Shown: positions 55,647-64,000 of the stretch, piece after piece
How the letters are laid out: the number at the start of each line of letters is the position of its first letter
Position numbering within the stretch: position 1 is the stretch's first letter
Origin: Winogradskyella sp. MH6
GTDB taxonomy: Bacteria > Bacteroidota > Bacteroidia > Flavobacteriales > Flavobacteriaceae
NCBI RefSeq assembly: GCF_022810765.1
Contig: NZ_CP094494.1
Location: 2,046,001-2,110,000 of the forward strand
Length of the DNA stretch: 64,000 nucleotides
Direction: 5' to 3'
The notes under the pieces: model-generated
Told to the model about the DNA's origin: nothing
Database searches by the model: none
What the model saw: only the letters and a program-made list of their open reading frames with translations
Translations under genes and position numbers: made by a program

Positions 55647-57680
55647 ATGAAAAAATTACTACTCATAATTTCTATCTCCATATCAACTTTTTGTTTTGGG
55701 CAAGATATCTTAATGCAAAATGGTTCTATAACTACATGTTCAGGAACGTTTTATGATTCAGGAGGGGAAAATTCAAATTACTCGGGCAACGAGGATTACA
55801 CTTTAACAATTTGTCCAGAGGAAGTTGGACAAAGAATCAAGTTAGATTTTTTTGATTTTCAAACCCAACTAAATGTTGATGTAATGAGTATTTATGATGG
55901 GGAAAGCACAGAGGGGTTGCCTTTTTTTGGTGTGCATTCTGGAGATGTTTCACCAGGAACTATAACAGCAACATTTGATAATCCAAGTGGATGTATAACA
56001 ATAGAGTTTGTGTCCGATAGTACAACTAATACAGCAGGATGGGCAGCATCTGTATCTTGTACAACACCATGTCAAGATATTACTGCGGTTTTAGATTCTG
56101 TATCTCCATCAGCTAATACAGAGGGTGTTGTAGAGGTATGTGTTGGTGATAGTATTCAACTAAATGGGAGTGGTGTTTTTGGGGTTGATGGTACAGGAGC
56201 ATCATACACTTGGGATTTAGGAGATGGATCAACTGCCATAGGTCAGAGTGTTAATGTTTCGTATGATGAGCCAGGTGTTTATCTGGTAAATTTGGATATT
56301 CATGATACTAATATGGATAATTATATGGATGGTTGCTCAAATGGTAATGCTATAAACCAAGTGATTAGAGTTTCAGGAGCTCCAGACTTTACAGGTACTC
56401 AAGCAGATGATAACACTTTGTGTTTTGGAGATACAACAACGATACAAGGAGTAGCAGACCCCTTATTGTTGTTTTATAATTGTCCTCCACCAGAAAGTGA
56501 AGTAACCTTTTTGCCAGATGGTAGTGGAGCTGCCTATAGTACATGTATCAACGTTACATGTTTTGATAATGAAGCTGTGCTAACAGATGTTTCTCAAATA
56601 CTTGATATTTGTATGAATATAGAGCATTCATACTCTGGAGATTTGGATATTTTTATTCAAAGTCCAAACGGACAAGAAGTTCGGTTGTTCGATCAAGCAG
56701 GCGGTGGAACCTACTTTGGAGGAGCTAATGATAATGAAACTCTTGATCCTGGAATTGGTGAAGACTATTGTTTTTCTATGAATGCAACCACTTTACTCGC
56801 TAATGCGCCTACAGAGCTTAACGGAAATCCACCGCGTGAGTCATGGGTGCCTGGTACTTATTTGCCTTATGAAAGTTTTGATGCTTTACTAGGAAGTCCA
56901 TTAAACGGAGAATGGTGTATCAGGATTGTAGATAACCTTGCCATAGATAATGGCTATATTTTTTCATGGGAGCTTAATTTTGACCCTAGTCTAGAGTTAC
57001 AAGATTATGAGTATACTCCTCAAATTACTTCTCAGTCGTGGGACGCTGATTCTAGTATTACAGAAATAAATGGAAACATAATTACAGTTGCTCCTGGGTC
57101 TGAAGGCGAGCATTGTTATACTTATAGAACAGTAGATGAGTTTGGTTGCGAGTATACTGAGGAGGTATGTGTTACCATGACAGCTGAGGGGCAAGCTCCA
57201 ACAACGTTTTATGAGGATTTAGATGGTGATGGCTACGGTGACCCTAATAGTACAATAGAAGACTGTTCCGATATACCACCTTTGGGTTATGTAGTAAATG
57301 GTTTAGATTGTGACGATGCCAATGGTGAAATAAACCCAGATTCATCAGATTCTGAAGGTAATGGTGTTGATGAAAATTGTGATGGAGTTGATGGTGATTT
57401 ATTAAGTATTGATGATTTTAGTCTAGAAAACATAGAGATTTTACAAAACCCTTTTAATGAGAGTATATCTTTAAACCTGCCTGAACAATTATTAGGCTCT
57501 AAAATAAATATTATTATTTATGATTTAAATGGTCGTAAAGTATACAATAAAACTCATGAGTGTCTTCAGGGAGGTGTTAAAGTAGAAGGTTTAAGTAACC
57601 TGCTAAAAGCTCCGTATTTTATGGAAGTTTCTAATGATGCAATAGGTCTAAAAGTCATTAGAAAAATAGTGAAGAATTAA
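55647..57680 (+). CDS. Secreted CUB/PKD/P-domain protein with type IX secretion tail
   Basis: A 677-residue surface or secreted protein. Order: signal peptide (1-18), a CUB-like domain (about 25-138), a PKD domain (TWDLGDGSTAIGQSVNVSYDE core TWDLGDG, about 150-245), and a proprotein-convertase P domain (ICMNIEHSYSGDLDIFIQSP to LNGEWCIRIVDN, about 310-440). A MopE-type Asp-rich metal-binding stretch follows (YEDLDGDGYGDP, DGLDCDDANGEINP-like, about 525-585), then a type A sorting tail of 80 residues (EILQNPFNESISLNLPEQ to KVIRKIVKN). No protease domain accompanies the P domain. A paralogue begins at 62905. Probable role: adhesion or binding. Confidence 0.9.
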   Translation: MKKLLLIISISISTFCFGQDILMQNGSITTCSGTFYDSGGENSNYSGNEDYTLTICPEEVGQRIKLDFFDFQTQLNVDVMSIYDGESTEGLPFFGVHSGDVSPGTITATFDNPSGCITIEFVSDSTTNTAGWAASVSCTTPCQDITAVLDSVSPSANTEGVVEVCVGDSIQLNGSGVFGVDGTGASYTWDLGDGSTAIGQSVNVSYDEPGVYLVNLDIHDTNMDNYMDGCSNGNAINQVIRVSGAPDFTGTQADDNTLCFGDTTTIQGVADPLLLFYNCPPPESEVTFLPDGSGAAYSTCINVTCFDNEAVLTDVSQILDICMNIEHSYSGDLDIFIQSPNGQEVRLFDQAGGGTYFGGANDNETLDPGIGEDYCFSMNATTLLANAPTELNGNPPRESWVPGTYLPYESFDALLGSPLNGEWCIRIVDNLAIDNGYIFSWELNFDPSLELQDYEYTPQITSQSWDADSSITEINGNIITVAPGSEGEHCYTYRTVDEFGCEYTEEVCVTMTAEGQAPTTFYEDLDGDGYGDPNSTIEDCSDIPPLGYVVNGLDCDDANGEINPDSSDSEGNGVDENCDGVDGDLLSIDDFSLENIEILQNPFNESISLNLPEQLLGSKINIIIYDLNGRKVYNKTHECLQGGVKVEGLSNLLKAPYFMEVSNDAIGLKVIRKIVKN

Positions 57681-57715
57681 AAATTAATTATATTAAAGAC
57701 GAGACAGACTAAATC

Positions 57716-57748
57716 AAAAAGCCTTTCTGAAAAGAAAGGCTTTTTTTT
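57716..57748. terminator. Two-way terminator between convergent genes
   Basis: A 13-base perfect stem, AAAAAGCCTTTCT (57716-57728) and AGAAAGGCTTTTT (57733-57745), loop GAAA, with A and T runs outside. It lies between the stops of the genes at 55647-57680 and 57764-58189 and can serve both. Confidence 0.85.
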
Positions 57749-57763
57749 AAATAAGTTATTAGC

Positions 57764-58189
57764 TTAATCGATTTTGTTGAGCGTAATTTGATCGGTTTCA
57801 AAATTGGTTGGTCGCGCTGAACCGTCAAAACCCAATGCTAAGACCATTTGAGATTCAGAATTCATTTTAAAGATACCTTTTAAGGTGCCTAGAGTTTCTT
57901 CATCTTTAATCTTCTTAACAATGAAATCAATATGGTAGTAGTTTTCTTTTTTTTCAACCTCATATTGCATAGAGGCTTCAGTTCCATCTCTCGTAAAGGA
58001 TTTGCCACCCATTATTTGGCCATCAAATTCAAACAAAGCGTAACCATCTTTTGTAAGTGTTAAGTACCCAATATCACCTTTATCTTCTCCTTTCCATTTA
58101 CCAACATAAGAAGGTGAATCTTTAAGTGAGAAAGAGCAAAATAAAACTAAGGATAGAATTAAAAGTGAAAGGGTTTTTAATGATTTCAT
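57764..58189 (-). CDS. Hypothetical exported lipocalin-like protein
   Basis: A 141-residue exported protein with signal peptide (MKSLKTLSLLILSLVLFCSF). The mature part is beta-rich and begins YVGKWKGEDKGDIGYLTLTKDGYALFEF, the G-x-W opening common in lipocalin-like barrels. No named family is recognised. It stands alone on the minus strand, followed by the two-way terminator. Confidence 0.8.
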   Translation of the reverse strand: MKSLKTLSLLILSLVLFCSFSLKDSPSYVGKWKGEDKGDIGYLTLTKDGYALFEFDGQIMGGKSFTRDGTEASMQYEVEKKENYYHIDFIVKKIKDEETLGTLKGIFKMNSESQMVLALGFDGSARPTNFETDQITLNKID

Positions 58190-58259
58190 GTAGATAGGAA
58201 TTTAAATTATTCCTACAAGATATATCATTTTTTAAATAAAAAGCCCTAAAAGAATTTAA

Positions 58260-58757
58260 TTAGTCTTTTATGAAGTCAATTTTGTCACCGATTTCAAGTT
58301 GCCATTCATCGGAAAGACCAGCATTAATTTCTAAAACATATTTAGCAGGTGATTCAGATGGAAGTGAAGTTTCGTCAAAAGGTTTTGCGTTTTTTTGAAA
58401 GCTAACAATATGTAACTCATCATCTATATAAATAATGTCTAAAGGAATTTTAGTATTCTTCATATAGAAACTTCGCATTTGTGTATTAGGAAATATAAAC
58501 AGCATACCTTGGTTGGTGCCAAGTTTGTTTCGGTACATTAAGCCTGTTTGTGTTTCGTGCTCATCTTCAGCAAATTCTATATCTAAGGTTTTTATAATAG
58601 AATCGGTATTCGCTTTTTTAAGATTTAAAATTCCTTCTTTTTTAAAGCTTACTTCAATTTTGTCGTTTGAATTGTCTTTCTTTTCATTTTTACAATTAAA
58701 AAATAAAAGCAAAGAAAAGAACAGAATAAAGAATTTAAAAAACGGAGTTGAACGCAT
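58260..58757 (-). CDS. DUF192-family lipoprotein
   Basis: A 165-residue protein with a lipoprotein signal (FFKFFILFFSLLLFFNC, Cys22) and a DUF192 domain: ETQTGLMYRNKLGTNQGMLFIF, then MRSFYMKNTKIPLDIIYID and YVLEINAGLSDEWQLEIGD. The family is widespread, small and of unknown function. Its ATG shares one base with the lgt stop (TAATG arrangement), so it is translated from the lgt transcript; notably lgt makes the lipid anchor that this protein needs. Confidence 0.9.
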   Translation of the reverse strand: MRSTPFFKFFILFFSLLLFFNCKNEKKDNSNDKIEVSFKKEGILNLKKANTDSIIKTLDIEFAEDEHETQTGLMYRNKLGTNQGMLFIFPNTQMRSFYMKNTKIPLDIIYIDDELHIVSFQKNAKPFDETSLPSESPAKYVLEINAGLSDEWQLEIGDKIDFIKD

Positions 58758-59593
58758 TAAGCAACCTTGTTTTTAGGTTTGTAAATAAACATAAAGTACA
58801 GACCAATGAGTATAAAAGGTATACTTAAAAGCTGACCGTTATTGAGCGTATTTCCGAAGAAAGCAGCCAAATCTTCATCACCTTGAGGTTCTTTAACAAA
58901 TTCAACAAAGAATCTAATCGTCCATAGAAAAACTAAAAATAAACCAAATAAAAAGCCTTCTTGTTTAGATTTATTGGTTTTCCAGTAAAAATAGAGCAAC
59001 GTTATAAATACAAAAATATAGCAAAACGCTTCATATAACTGAGCAGGATGTCTTGGCTCAGTTTCACTAAGTTGCCTAAATACGACACCAAAGTCACTTT
59101 CGGTGTATTTTCCTATTATTTCTGAATTAATAAAATTCCCAATCCTTACAAATACAGCGCCAAGTGCAGTGGCAATAACCACACGATCTAGAATCCATAG
59201 GATAGATTTTTTTAATACTTTTTTATTAAACAAGTACATTGAGATTATCATACCAATAGCTGCGCCATGGCTAGCTAGGCCTTGAAAGCCTGTAAATCGT
59301 ATACCATCTTTAAAACTAAAAGGTAAAAAGATGCTAAAGAAATCTTCACTAATTAATTCAGATTGGTAAAAGATAACATGGCCTAATCTTGCACCAATCA
59401 TAATTCCTAAAACAGAATAGATAAATAAAGAGTCTAAAGATTCATTAGACTGATTTTCGTTTTTCCAAATCTTCTTGGTAACGTAGAAGCCTAGTATAAA
59501 GGCGATAATCCACATGACACTATAAAAGTGGAGTTCAAAAAAACCAAGATCAATAGATTTATCAGGATTCCAAGAAATTTGTAATGCGTGCAT
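58757..59593 (-). CDS. lgt: Prolipoprotein diacylglyceryl transferase
   Basis: Inner-membrane enzyme that adds diacylglycerol to the Cys of prolipoproteins, the first step of lipoprotein maturation. The protein has 278 residues and about seven membrane helices. The family signature is FVRIGNFINSEIIGKYTES, with GARLGHVIFY and HPAQLYEAFCYI around it. The following gene encodes a DUF192 lipoprotein and overlaps by one base. The many lipoproteins in this window depend on this step. Confidence 0.96.
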   Translation of the reverse strand: MHALQISWNPDKSIDLGFFELHFYSVMWIIAFILGFYVTKKIWKNENQSNESLDSLFIYSVLGIMIGARLGHVIFYQSELISEDFFSIFLPFSFKDGIRFTGFQGLASHGAAIGMIISMYLFNKKVLKKSILWILDRVVIATALGAVFVRIGNFINSEIIGKYTESDFGVVFRQLSETEPRHPAQLYEAFCYIFVFITLLYFYWKTNKSKQEGFLFGLFLVFLWTIRFFVEFVKEPQGDEDLAAFFGNTLNNGQLLSIPFILIGLYFMFIYKPKNKVA

Positions 59594-59658
59594 ACTTTTA
59601 AACTTTTCGCTGTAAATATACTATTTTGTTAGGGAGTGAAAATAGGATTAACGTAATA

Positions 59659-59739
59659 TTAATCTTCTTTTGGTGGTACAGGGTCATAACCTTTTCCTCC
59701 CCAAGGCGACAGAGTGTTAAGAAAATGTACAGTGTACAT
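59659..59739 (-). pseudogene. Duplicated tail fragment of yidD
   Basis: On the minus strand a 26-codon frame ends [16 protein letters not shown], nearly the same as the YidD C terminus [17 protein letters not shown] 120 bases upstream. At DNA level 59687-59706 and 59809-59828 are identical over 20 bases. The part before SPWGG (MYTVHFLNTL) does not look like YidD. It is best read as a partial duplication left over from a rearrangement, not an active gene. Confidence 0.6.
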
Positions 59740-59742
59740 TTT
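59722..59742. repeat. Perfect 10-base inverted repeat
   Basis: AAAATGTACA (59722-59731) and TGTACATTTT (59733-59742) around a single G. It lies inside the duplicated-tail region downstream of yidD, next to an unusually GC-rich patch (59745-59769). Confidence 0.7.
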
Positions 59743-59773
59743 TAGCGAATGGGCGAGCTGGCGCGAGGGAGAA

Positions 59774-59843
59774 ATTTTTAGTTGTCATCCTTCTTTGGAA
59801 CAGGATCGTAACCTTTTCCTCCCCAAGGATGACAACTAAAAAT
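59774..59843. repeat. Perfect 19-base inverted repeat spanning the yidD 3' end
   Basis: 59774-59792 and 59825-59843 are exact reverse complements over 19 bases with 32 bases between. The inner copy encodes the YidD residues IFSCHP and the outer copy covers its last codons and stop (KDDN). It could fold into a long hairpin at the mRNA end, though no T run follows. Confidence 0.75.
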
Positions 59844-60014
59844 CCGTTTCAATGCCAATTTACCACCTTTAAAAAATCCATGAACTTCTAGAGCTTCTTT
59901 AGCGTAGTGTGAACATGTAGGTTGATACCTGCAAGTAGCAGGAGTAAATGGTGATATAAAAGTTTGATAGACTTTAATCAATAATAAAAAAGGATATGCA
60001 AGTATTTTTTTCAC
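59778..60014 (-). CDS. yidD: Membrane protein insertion efficiency factor YidD
   Basis: Small inner-membrane-associated protein that aids YidC-dependent membrane insertion. The 78 residues carry the family signature: [40 protein letters not shown], and [14 protein letters not shown]. It starts two bases after the cysS stop, so it is in the cysS transcript. Its last codons lie in a 19-base inverted repeat, and a copy of its tail lies just downstream; compared with that copy (PPKED) the final residues PKKDDN may have been rewritten. Confidence 0.94.
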   Translation of the reverse strand: MKKILAYPFLLLIKVYQTFISPFTPATCRYQPTCSHYAKEALEVHGFFKGGKLALKRIFSCHPWGGKGYDPVPKKDDN

Positions 60015-60016
60015 GA

Positions 60017-61498
60017 TTAATTAGTCGTAAATGTGGTGCCTTCTCTACTATCGTTTAATTGTATACCAGCTTCTGAAAGTTCATCTCTAATCTTATCAGA
60101 CAAAGCAAAGTCTTTATTCTGTCTAGCTTCTTTTCTAAGATTAATTAATATTTCAACAGCGCCAGATAATTTGTCAGAATCTGTACTTTCTTTAGATGTA
60201 TTAACTAAACCTAAAACATCAAAGGTAAAAGTCTCTAGCGTTTCTCTTAACACTTCTAAATCCTCCATGGTTATTGTCGCATTACCATCTTTAACTTGGT
60301 TGATGAATTTTGCAGCATCAAACAAAGTAGCTATTAGGATTGGAGTGTTAAAGTCGTCATTCATGGCATCATAACATTTCTGTTTCCATTCGGCAACATT
60401 AAATGATGATGAATCGCTGGTTTTTAAATCTTCGATTAAATTGATAGCATCCATCAATCTGTAAAACCCTTTCTCACTGGCTAGTAAACCATTATTGGTG
60501 AAATCTAAAATACTTCTGTAGTGTGCCTGAAGCATAAAAAATCTAGCAACACTTGGAGCATAAGCTTTAGTGATGTGAGGGTTATCTCCAGAAAATATTT
60601 CATTAGGTAGAATAAAATTCCCTGTAGATTTTGCCATTTTTTTGCCATTCATAATAAGCATGTTGGCATGCATCCAATAATTCACAGGCGAATGGTTGTT
60701 ACAAGCTTCTGCTTGTGCAATTTCACACTCATGATGTGGAAATTTTAAGTCCATACCACCACCATGAATATCAAATTGTTCACCAAGATATTTAGTGCTC
60801 ATGGCTGTACATTCTAAGTGCCAACCAGGAAAACCGTCGCTCCAAGGCGAAGGCCAGCGCATAATGTGTTGTGGCTCGGCTTTTTTCCAAAGTGCAAAAT
60901 CTTGAGGGTTTTTCTTATCAGATTGTCCATCAAGAGCTCTGGTGTTATGAATTAAATCTTCGAGTTTACGTTTGCTTAAAATTCCATAAGGCTTAGTTTC
61001 ATTGTATTTATGAACATCAAAATATACAGAACCATTTACCTCGTAAGCAAAGCCATTATCTATTATGGTCTTAATAAGTTCTATTTGCTCAATAATATGA
61101 CCTGTTGCAGTAGGCTCTATACTTGGAGGTAAAAAGTTGAATCTATTTAAGATATTATGAAAGTCTACCGTGTAACGTTGTACAACTTCCATTGGTTCAA
61201 TAGCTTCTATTCTTGCCTTTTTTGCTATACGATCTTCGCCCTCATCTGCATCATTTTCTAAGTGGCCTGCATCGGTAATATTCCTAACGTATCTTATTTT
61301 GTAGCCTAGATGTTTTAGATATCTAAAAATAACATCAAAAGACATAAATGTTCTTACGTTACCTAAATGTACATTGCTGTATACAGTTGGTCCACATACA
61401 TACATGCCAACATAACCATCGTTAATAGGTTTAAAGACTTCTTTCTCACCAGATAGGGAGTTGTATATTTTTATAGCTTGGGTATCGTATAAAGGCAT
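60017..61498 (-). CDS. cysS: Cysteinyl-tRNA synthetase
   Basis: Charges tRNA-Cys. The protein has 493 residues. The first zinc Cys lies in [17 protein letters not shown], which also holds the HIGH-type motif HLGN; further zinc ligands are in [10 protein letters not shown] and HHECEIAQ; the KMSKS loop is KMAKSTGNF. The C terminus TTFTTN follows the usual anticodon-binding end. A TAGTTTTG promoter element lies 27 bases upstream. yidD follows directly. Confidence 0.96.
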   Translation of the reverse strand: MPLYDTQAIKIYNSLSGEKEVFKPINDGYVGMYVCGPTVYSNVHLGNVRTFMSFDVIFRYLKHLGYKIRYVRNITDAGHLENDADEGEDRIAKKARIEAIEPMEVVQRYTVDFHNILNRFNFLPPSIEPTATGHIIEQIELIKTIIDNGFAYEVNGSVYFDVHKYNETKPYGILSKRKLEDLIHNTRALDGQSDKKNPQDFALWKKAEPQHIMRWPSPWSDGFPGWHLECTAMSTKYLGEQFDIHGGGMDLKFPHHECEIAQAEACNNHSPVNYWMHANMLIMNGKKMAKSTGNFILPNEIFSGDNPHITKAYAPSVARFFMLQAHYRSILDFTNNGLLASEKGFYRLMDAINLIEDLKTSDSSSFNVAEWKQKCYDAMNDDFNTPILIATLFDAAKFINQVKDGNATITMEDLEVLRETLETFTFDVLGLVNTSKESTDSDKLSGAVEILINLRKEARQNKDFALSDKIRDELSEAGIQLNDSREGTTFTTN

Positions 61499-61524
61499 GC
61501 TGTAAAATTCAAAAAATGTTTAAA

Positions 61525-61532
61525 CAAAACTA
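61525..61532 (-). promoter_or_regulatory. -7 element TAGTTTTG of cysS-yidD
   Basis: Minus-strand TAGTTTTG matches TAnnTTTG, 26 bases before the cysS ATG. Consensus match only. Confidence 0.5.
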
Positions 61533-61556
61533 AATAACAAAGTAAGAGGAAACAAG

Positions 61557-62234
61557 CTAAAACTTTGTATCTAACTGAATGTAATCAAGGAATTCTCTTC
61601 GCGTTTCTTTTTCTTTAAATTTCCCTCCAAATTCAGAAGTTACAGTACTGCTCTCTATATCTCTTATTCCACGAGAGTTTACGCATAGATGTTTAGCATC
61701 TATTACACAAGCAACATCATCAGTTCCTAAAACTTCCTGTAACTCTTTTACAATTTGTATGGTAAGACGCTCTTGCACCTGTGGACGCTTGGCATAATAG
61801 TCTACAATTCTATTCATTTTAGACAAACCAACTACAGTGCCGTTAGAAATGTAAGCTACATGTGCTCTTCCAACGATTGGAAGTAAATGATGCTCGCAAG
61901 TAGAATAAACCGTAATGTTTTTTTCTACAAGCATTTCACCATATTTATATTTATTTTCGAAGGTAGAAGCGCTTGGCTTTTTTTTAGGGTCTAGGCCACC
62001 AAATATTTCATTTACAAACATTTTTGCAACACGGTTTGGTGTACCTTGTAAACTATCATCAGTAAGGTCTAGGCCTAAAGTTTCCATGATGTGTCTTACA
62101 TCATCTTTAATAATGTCTATTTTCTCTTCTTTTGATAATTCAAAAGCGTCATCTCTCATAGGAGTATCACTCGATGAACCAATATGGCTATCGCCTAAAG
62201 CATCTATATCGTTAAAATCGTTGTCGATTTTCAT
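61557..62234 (-). CDS. folE: GTP cyclohydrolase I
   Basis: Converts GTP to dihydroneopterin triphosphate, the first step of folate (and queuosine) synthesis. The protein has 225 residues from the ATG at 62234 (MKIDNDFNDIDAL); an ATG seven codons upstream is less likely. Zinc ligands are in CEHHLLPIVGRAHVAY and the Cys of AKHLCVNSRGI. The acidic N-terminal extension is typical of Bacteroidota. A TATCTTTG promoter element lies 38 bases upstream. Confidence 0.96.
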   Translation of the reverse strand: MKIDNDFNDIDALGDSHIGSSSDTPMRDDAFELSKEEKIDIIKDDVRHIMETLGLDLTDDSLQGTPNRVAKMFVNEIFGGLDPKKKPSASTFENKYKYGEMLVEKNITVYSTCEHHLLPIVGRAHVAYISNGTVVGLSKMNRIVDYYAKRPQVQERLTIQIVKELQEVLGTDDVACVIDAKHLCVNSRGIRDIESSTVTSEFGGKFKEKETRREFLDYIQLDTKF

Positions 62235-62272
62235 AGTTAAATAATTATTAATCAATCTTTAAAAGAAAGTTG

Positions 62273-62280
62273 CAAAGATA
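62273..62280 (-). promoter_or_regulatory. -7 element TATCTTTG of folE
   Basis: Minus-strand TATCTTTG matches TAnnTTTG, 38 bases before the folE ATG. It lies back to back with the candidate ECF promoter at 62304-62334. Confidence 0.6.
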
Positions 62281-62303
62281 CGTAATAAAAATAGGATGAT
62301 AAT

Positions 62304-62334
62304 GGTAGGAGTTTTACAATTATACCTGTTATAT
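62304..62334 (+). promoter_or_regulatory. Candidate ECF-sigma promoter of the 62430 gene
   Basis: GGTAGGAGTTTT (62304-62315), ten bases, then CTGTTATAT (62326-62334), 95 bases before the ATG at 62430. Same boxes and same spacing as the sites at 19551 and 18952, which are over 40 kb away. Confidence 0.65.
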
Positions 62335-62429
62335 ATCTAAAACCGTTAAAATGTTAATATCGTTGACGAATTAACAATGGTTTTTATAAAATTTTCTTAA
62401 TTTTCCAAACTTTAAAATAAGGTTAAGCT

Positions 62430-62891
62430 ATGAATAAATTTCTAACAATTTTCATTTTAGTACTTTTGCCTCTTTGTTCATTTGGGCAAGAAAAAAGTAA
62501 TAAAATTCCACTCAAAGTTGTCGAGTTCAATGACAATGTAAATTTACCGCTAACAGCAAAAGAGCGTCTTCAGATAGATGAGGTTTATGGAGAATATGCT
62601 GAAAAACATATTTACAGTAATGCTTTCCGATTAAAAAGTATTAAAGATATATTAAGAAATAGGGTGGAGATTCAATACATCACCAAAGAAAGTGATAAAA
62701 AAGATTGTCAAAAGTTATCTGAAATCCCGCTGCTTAATAGCTTTGTTTCAGACTTAGAAAGAGATAAAACTTTTGATCCCAAGACGTTTAACCCATTAAA
62801 GTATAATTTTGCTTTTCATTCCAGAGGGTCTACAATGTATCAGGTAGATAATACCAACTATTTTATAACCATAAAATCTCAATATCATTAA
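62430..62891 (+). CDS. Hypothetical exported protein
   Basis: 153 residues with a signal peptide (MNKFLTIFILVLLPLCSFGQ). The mature part is mixed alpha/beta and basic (LTAKERLQIDEVYGEYAEKH, LKSIKDILRNRVEIQYI). No family is recognised. It is preceded by the candidate ECF promoter at 62304 and followed after 13 bases by the large surface-protein gene, so the two may form an operon in the sigma regulon. Confidence 0.8.
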   Translation: MNKFLTIFILVLLPLCSFGQEKSNKIPLKVVEFNDNVNLPLTAKERLQIDEVYGEYAEKHIYSNAFRLKSIKDILRNRVEIQYITKESDKKDCQKLSEIPLLNSFVSDLERDKTFDPKTFNPLKYNFAFHSRGSTMYQVDNTNYFITIKSQYH

Positions 62892-62904
62892 AAATTTTAC
62901 AAAA

Positions 62905-64000
62905 ATGAAGTATTTATTAACTTTAATTACAGTAGTATTTTCATCGGTATTGATTGCCCAAGATGTTAATATGCAAACAGCTACAGTCAGTCAATGTGGT
63001 GGAGTTTTCTACGATTCTGGTGGTGAATTTGGGAATTATGGAAATGATGAAAGTTTTGTCTTAACAATATGCCCAGAAAATCCTGGACAAAGAGTTATAT
63101 TGGATTTTACAGAGTTTACCACTCAGTTAAATGCTGACGTGATGACGATTTACAACGGAGATTCGACTGCGGCTGATGCTTTTGGTCAATTCTCAGGTGG
63201 TGATTCACCTGGTGTAGTATCTGCAACAGAGGAGAATACAGGAGGTTGTTTAACAATTGAATTTGTTTCTAATGCTTCTGGTAGTGGAAGTGGCTGGGCG
63301 GCAAACATATCTTGTTTAACTCCTTGCCAGTCTATTAACTCTCAGATAGATTCTTCTGTTCCGGCACCAAATGGAGATGGTTACATTAGAGTATGTCCTA
63401 ATGAAGAAATTACGTTAAATGGTAGCGGTATTTTTGAAGTTGATGGTACAGGAGCTACATATGAATGGGATTTAGGTGATGGAAATACAGTTACAGGTCA
63501 AACAGCTGTTTTTTCTTATCCCGATCCTGGTGTCTATATTGTAAACTTAAACATTAGAGATGCTAATACATCTATAGATCCAGAAGGTTGTCCTAATACT
63601 AACCTTATAAATCAAGTTGTTCAGGTAGCAACAGAACCTGATTTTACTGGTACAGGTGCTGCTGAAACTACAATATGTTATGGTGAAAGTACAGATATAA
63701 CCGGAGTTGTTAATCCAGTTCAGTTTATTAATGATTGTACTCCTCCAGTAGCTGAGCAGACATTTTTACCAGATGGATCAGGTCAGCAATATACATCTTC
63801 AATAGTTGTTGATTGTTTCGAATCTTCACAAACATTAACGGACCCTAACCAACTAATAGAGGTTTGTCTAAATATGGAGCATTCATACTCAGGCGATTTA
63901 GATATATTTATAGAAGGTCCTAGCGGACAGGAAATTAGATTGTTCGATCAAGCAGGAGGTGGTACTTATTTTGGAGGGGCGAATGATGATAATTCTCTAA
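62905..64000 (+). CDS. Secreted CUB/PKD/P-domain protein, paralogue (cut by window end)
   Basis: The first 365 codons are visible: signal peptide (MKYLLTLITVVFSSVLIAQ), CUB-like domain (CGGVFYDSGGEFGNYGND onward, to about 140), PKD domain (YEWDLGDGNTVTGQ, about 150-245) and the start of a P domain (VCLNMEHSYSGDLDIFIEGP). It matches the protein at 55647-57680 along its whole visible length, with the P-domain phrase RLFDQAGGGTYFGGAND identical. The remaining P domain and any sorting tail lie outside the window. It lies 13 bases after the 62430 gene. Confidence 0.9.
   Translation, partial: MKYLLTLITVVFSSVLIAQDVNMQTATVSQCGGVFYDSGGEFGNYGNDESFVLTICPENPGQRVILDFTEFTTQLNADVMTIYNGDSTAADAFGQFSGGDSPGVVSATEENTGGCLTIEFVSNASGSGSGWAANISCLTPCQSINSQIDSSVPAPNGDGYIRVCPNEEITLNGSGIFEVDGTGATYEWDLGDGNTVTGQTAVFSYPDPGVYIVNLNIRDANTSIDPEGCPNTNLINQVVQVATEPDFTGTGAAETTICYGESTDITGVVNPVQFINDCTPPVAEQTFLPDGSGQQYTSSIVVDCFESSQTLTDPNQLIEVCLNMEHSYSGDLDIFIEGPSGQEIRLFDQAGGGTYFGGANDDNSL

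Noticed and set aside
58190..58259. GTAGGAATAATTTAAATTCCTAT upstream of the gene at 58189 (in part GTAGGAATAATTT) as a fourth ECF promoter
   Set aside because: The first box is imperfect and the CTGTTNTAT box is missing at ten bases.

Overview
The window looks like chromosomal DNA of a marine-type Flavobacteriaceae member (Bacteroidota). The DNA is AT-rich and many genes are preceded by the Bacteroidota -7 promoter element TAnnTTTG. It also carries type IX secretion C-terminal tails, an ECF sigma/FecR/TonB-receptor unit, a fused SecDF and many small lipoproteins. The genus cannot be fixed from this sequence. I saw no rRNA, tRNA, CRISPR array, insertion sequence or prophage.

Layout. 1-12.96 kb is mostly housekeeping: ftsH (cut by the window edge), rsfS, biotin ligase, pyrE, a Nudix hydrolase, an M14 peptidase lipoprotein, ctlX, a TPR histidine kinase, a GH53 galactanase lipoprotein, a VOC protein and argS. 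The argS gene has an extra segment of about 120 codons. 13-22 kb holds a surface-signalling block: sigma factor, FecR anti-sigma, TonB receptor and PagL-like lipid A deacylase on the minus strand, with a large acidic lipoprotein diverging from it. 22-33.5 kb returns to core and accessory metabolism: ffh, folD, rluF, a lipoprotein-type acetolactate decarboxylase, a hydrolase, a cupin, a HerA-like ATPase, queE, a T9SS cargo protein and a DUF2911 protein. 33.6-35.3 kb is asnB.

35.5-44.6 kb is the most striking region: twelve consecutive same-strand paralogues of a single-pass membrane family that I recognise as DUF6090. They are packed with 4-8 base overlaps or gaps of at most 25 bases. All share a near-invariant N-terminal anchor and have strongly diverged outer domains. 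An exported caspase-fold protein with an intact His/Cys pair and a small lipoprotein follow at 44.95-47.1 kb. 47.4-64 kb contains gyrB, an outer-membrane barrel protein, mdh, a small unknown gene, secDF, two CUB/PKD/P-domain surface proteins (the second cut by the window end), a DUF192 lipoprotein, lgt, yidD, cysS and folE.

Two observations tie regions together. First, three sites share GGTAGGARTTTT, exactly ten bases, then CTGTTNTAT. They lie in front of fecR, the acidic lipoprotein at 19.6 kb, and the exported gene at 62.4 kb. This is a strong candidate promoter for the ECF sigma factor encoded here and would define a small cell-surface regulon. Second, the DUF6090 array plus the exported caspase is the best candidate for an undescribed membrane/periplasm system, although its function cannot be read from sequence alone.
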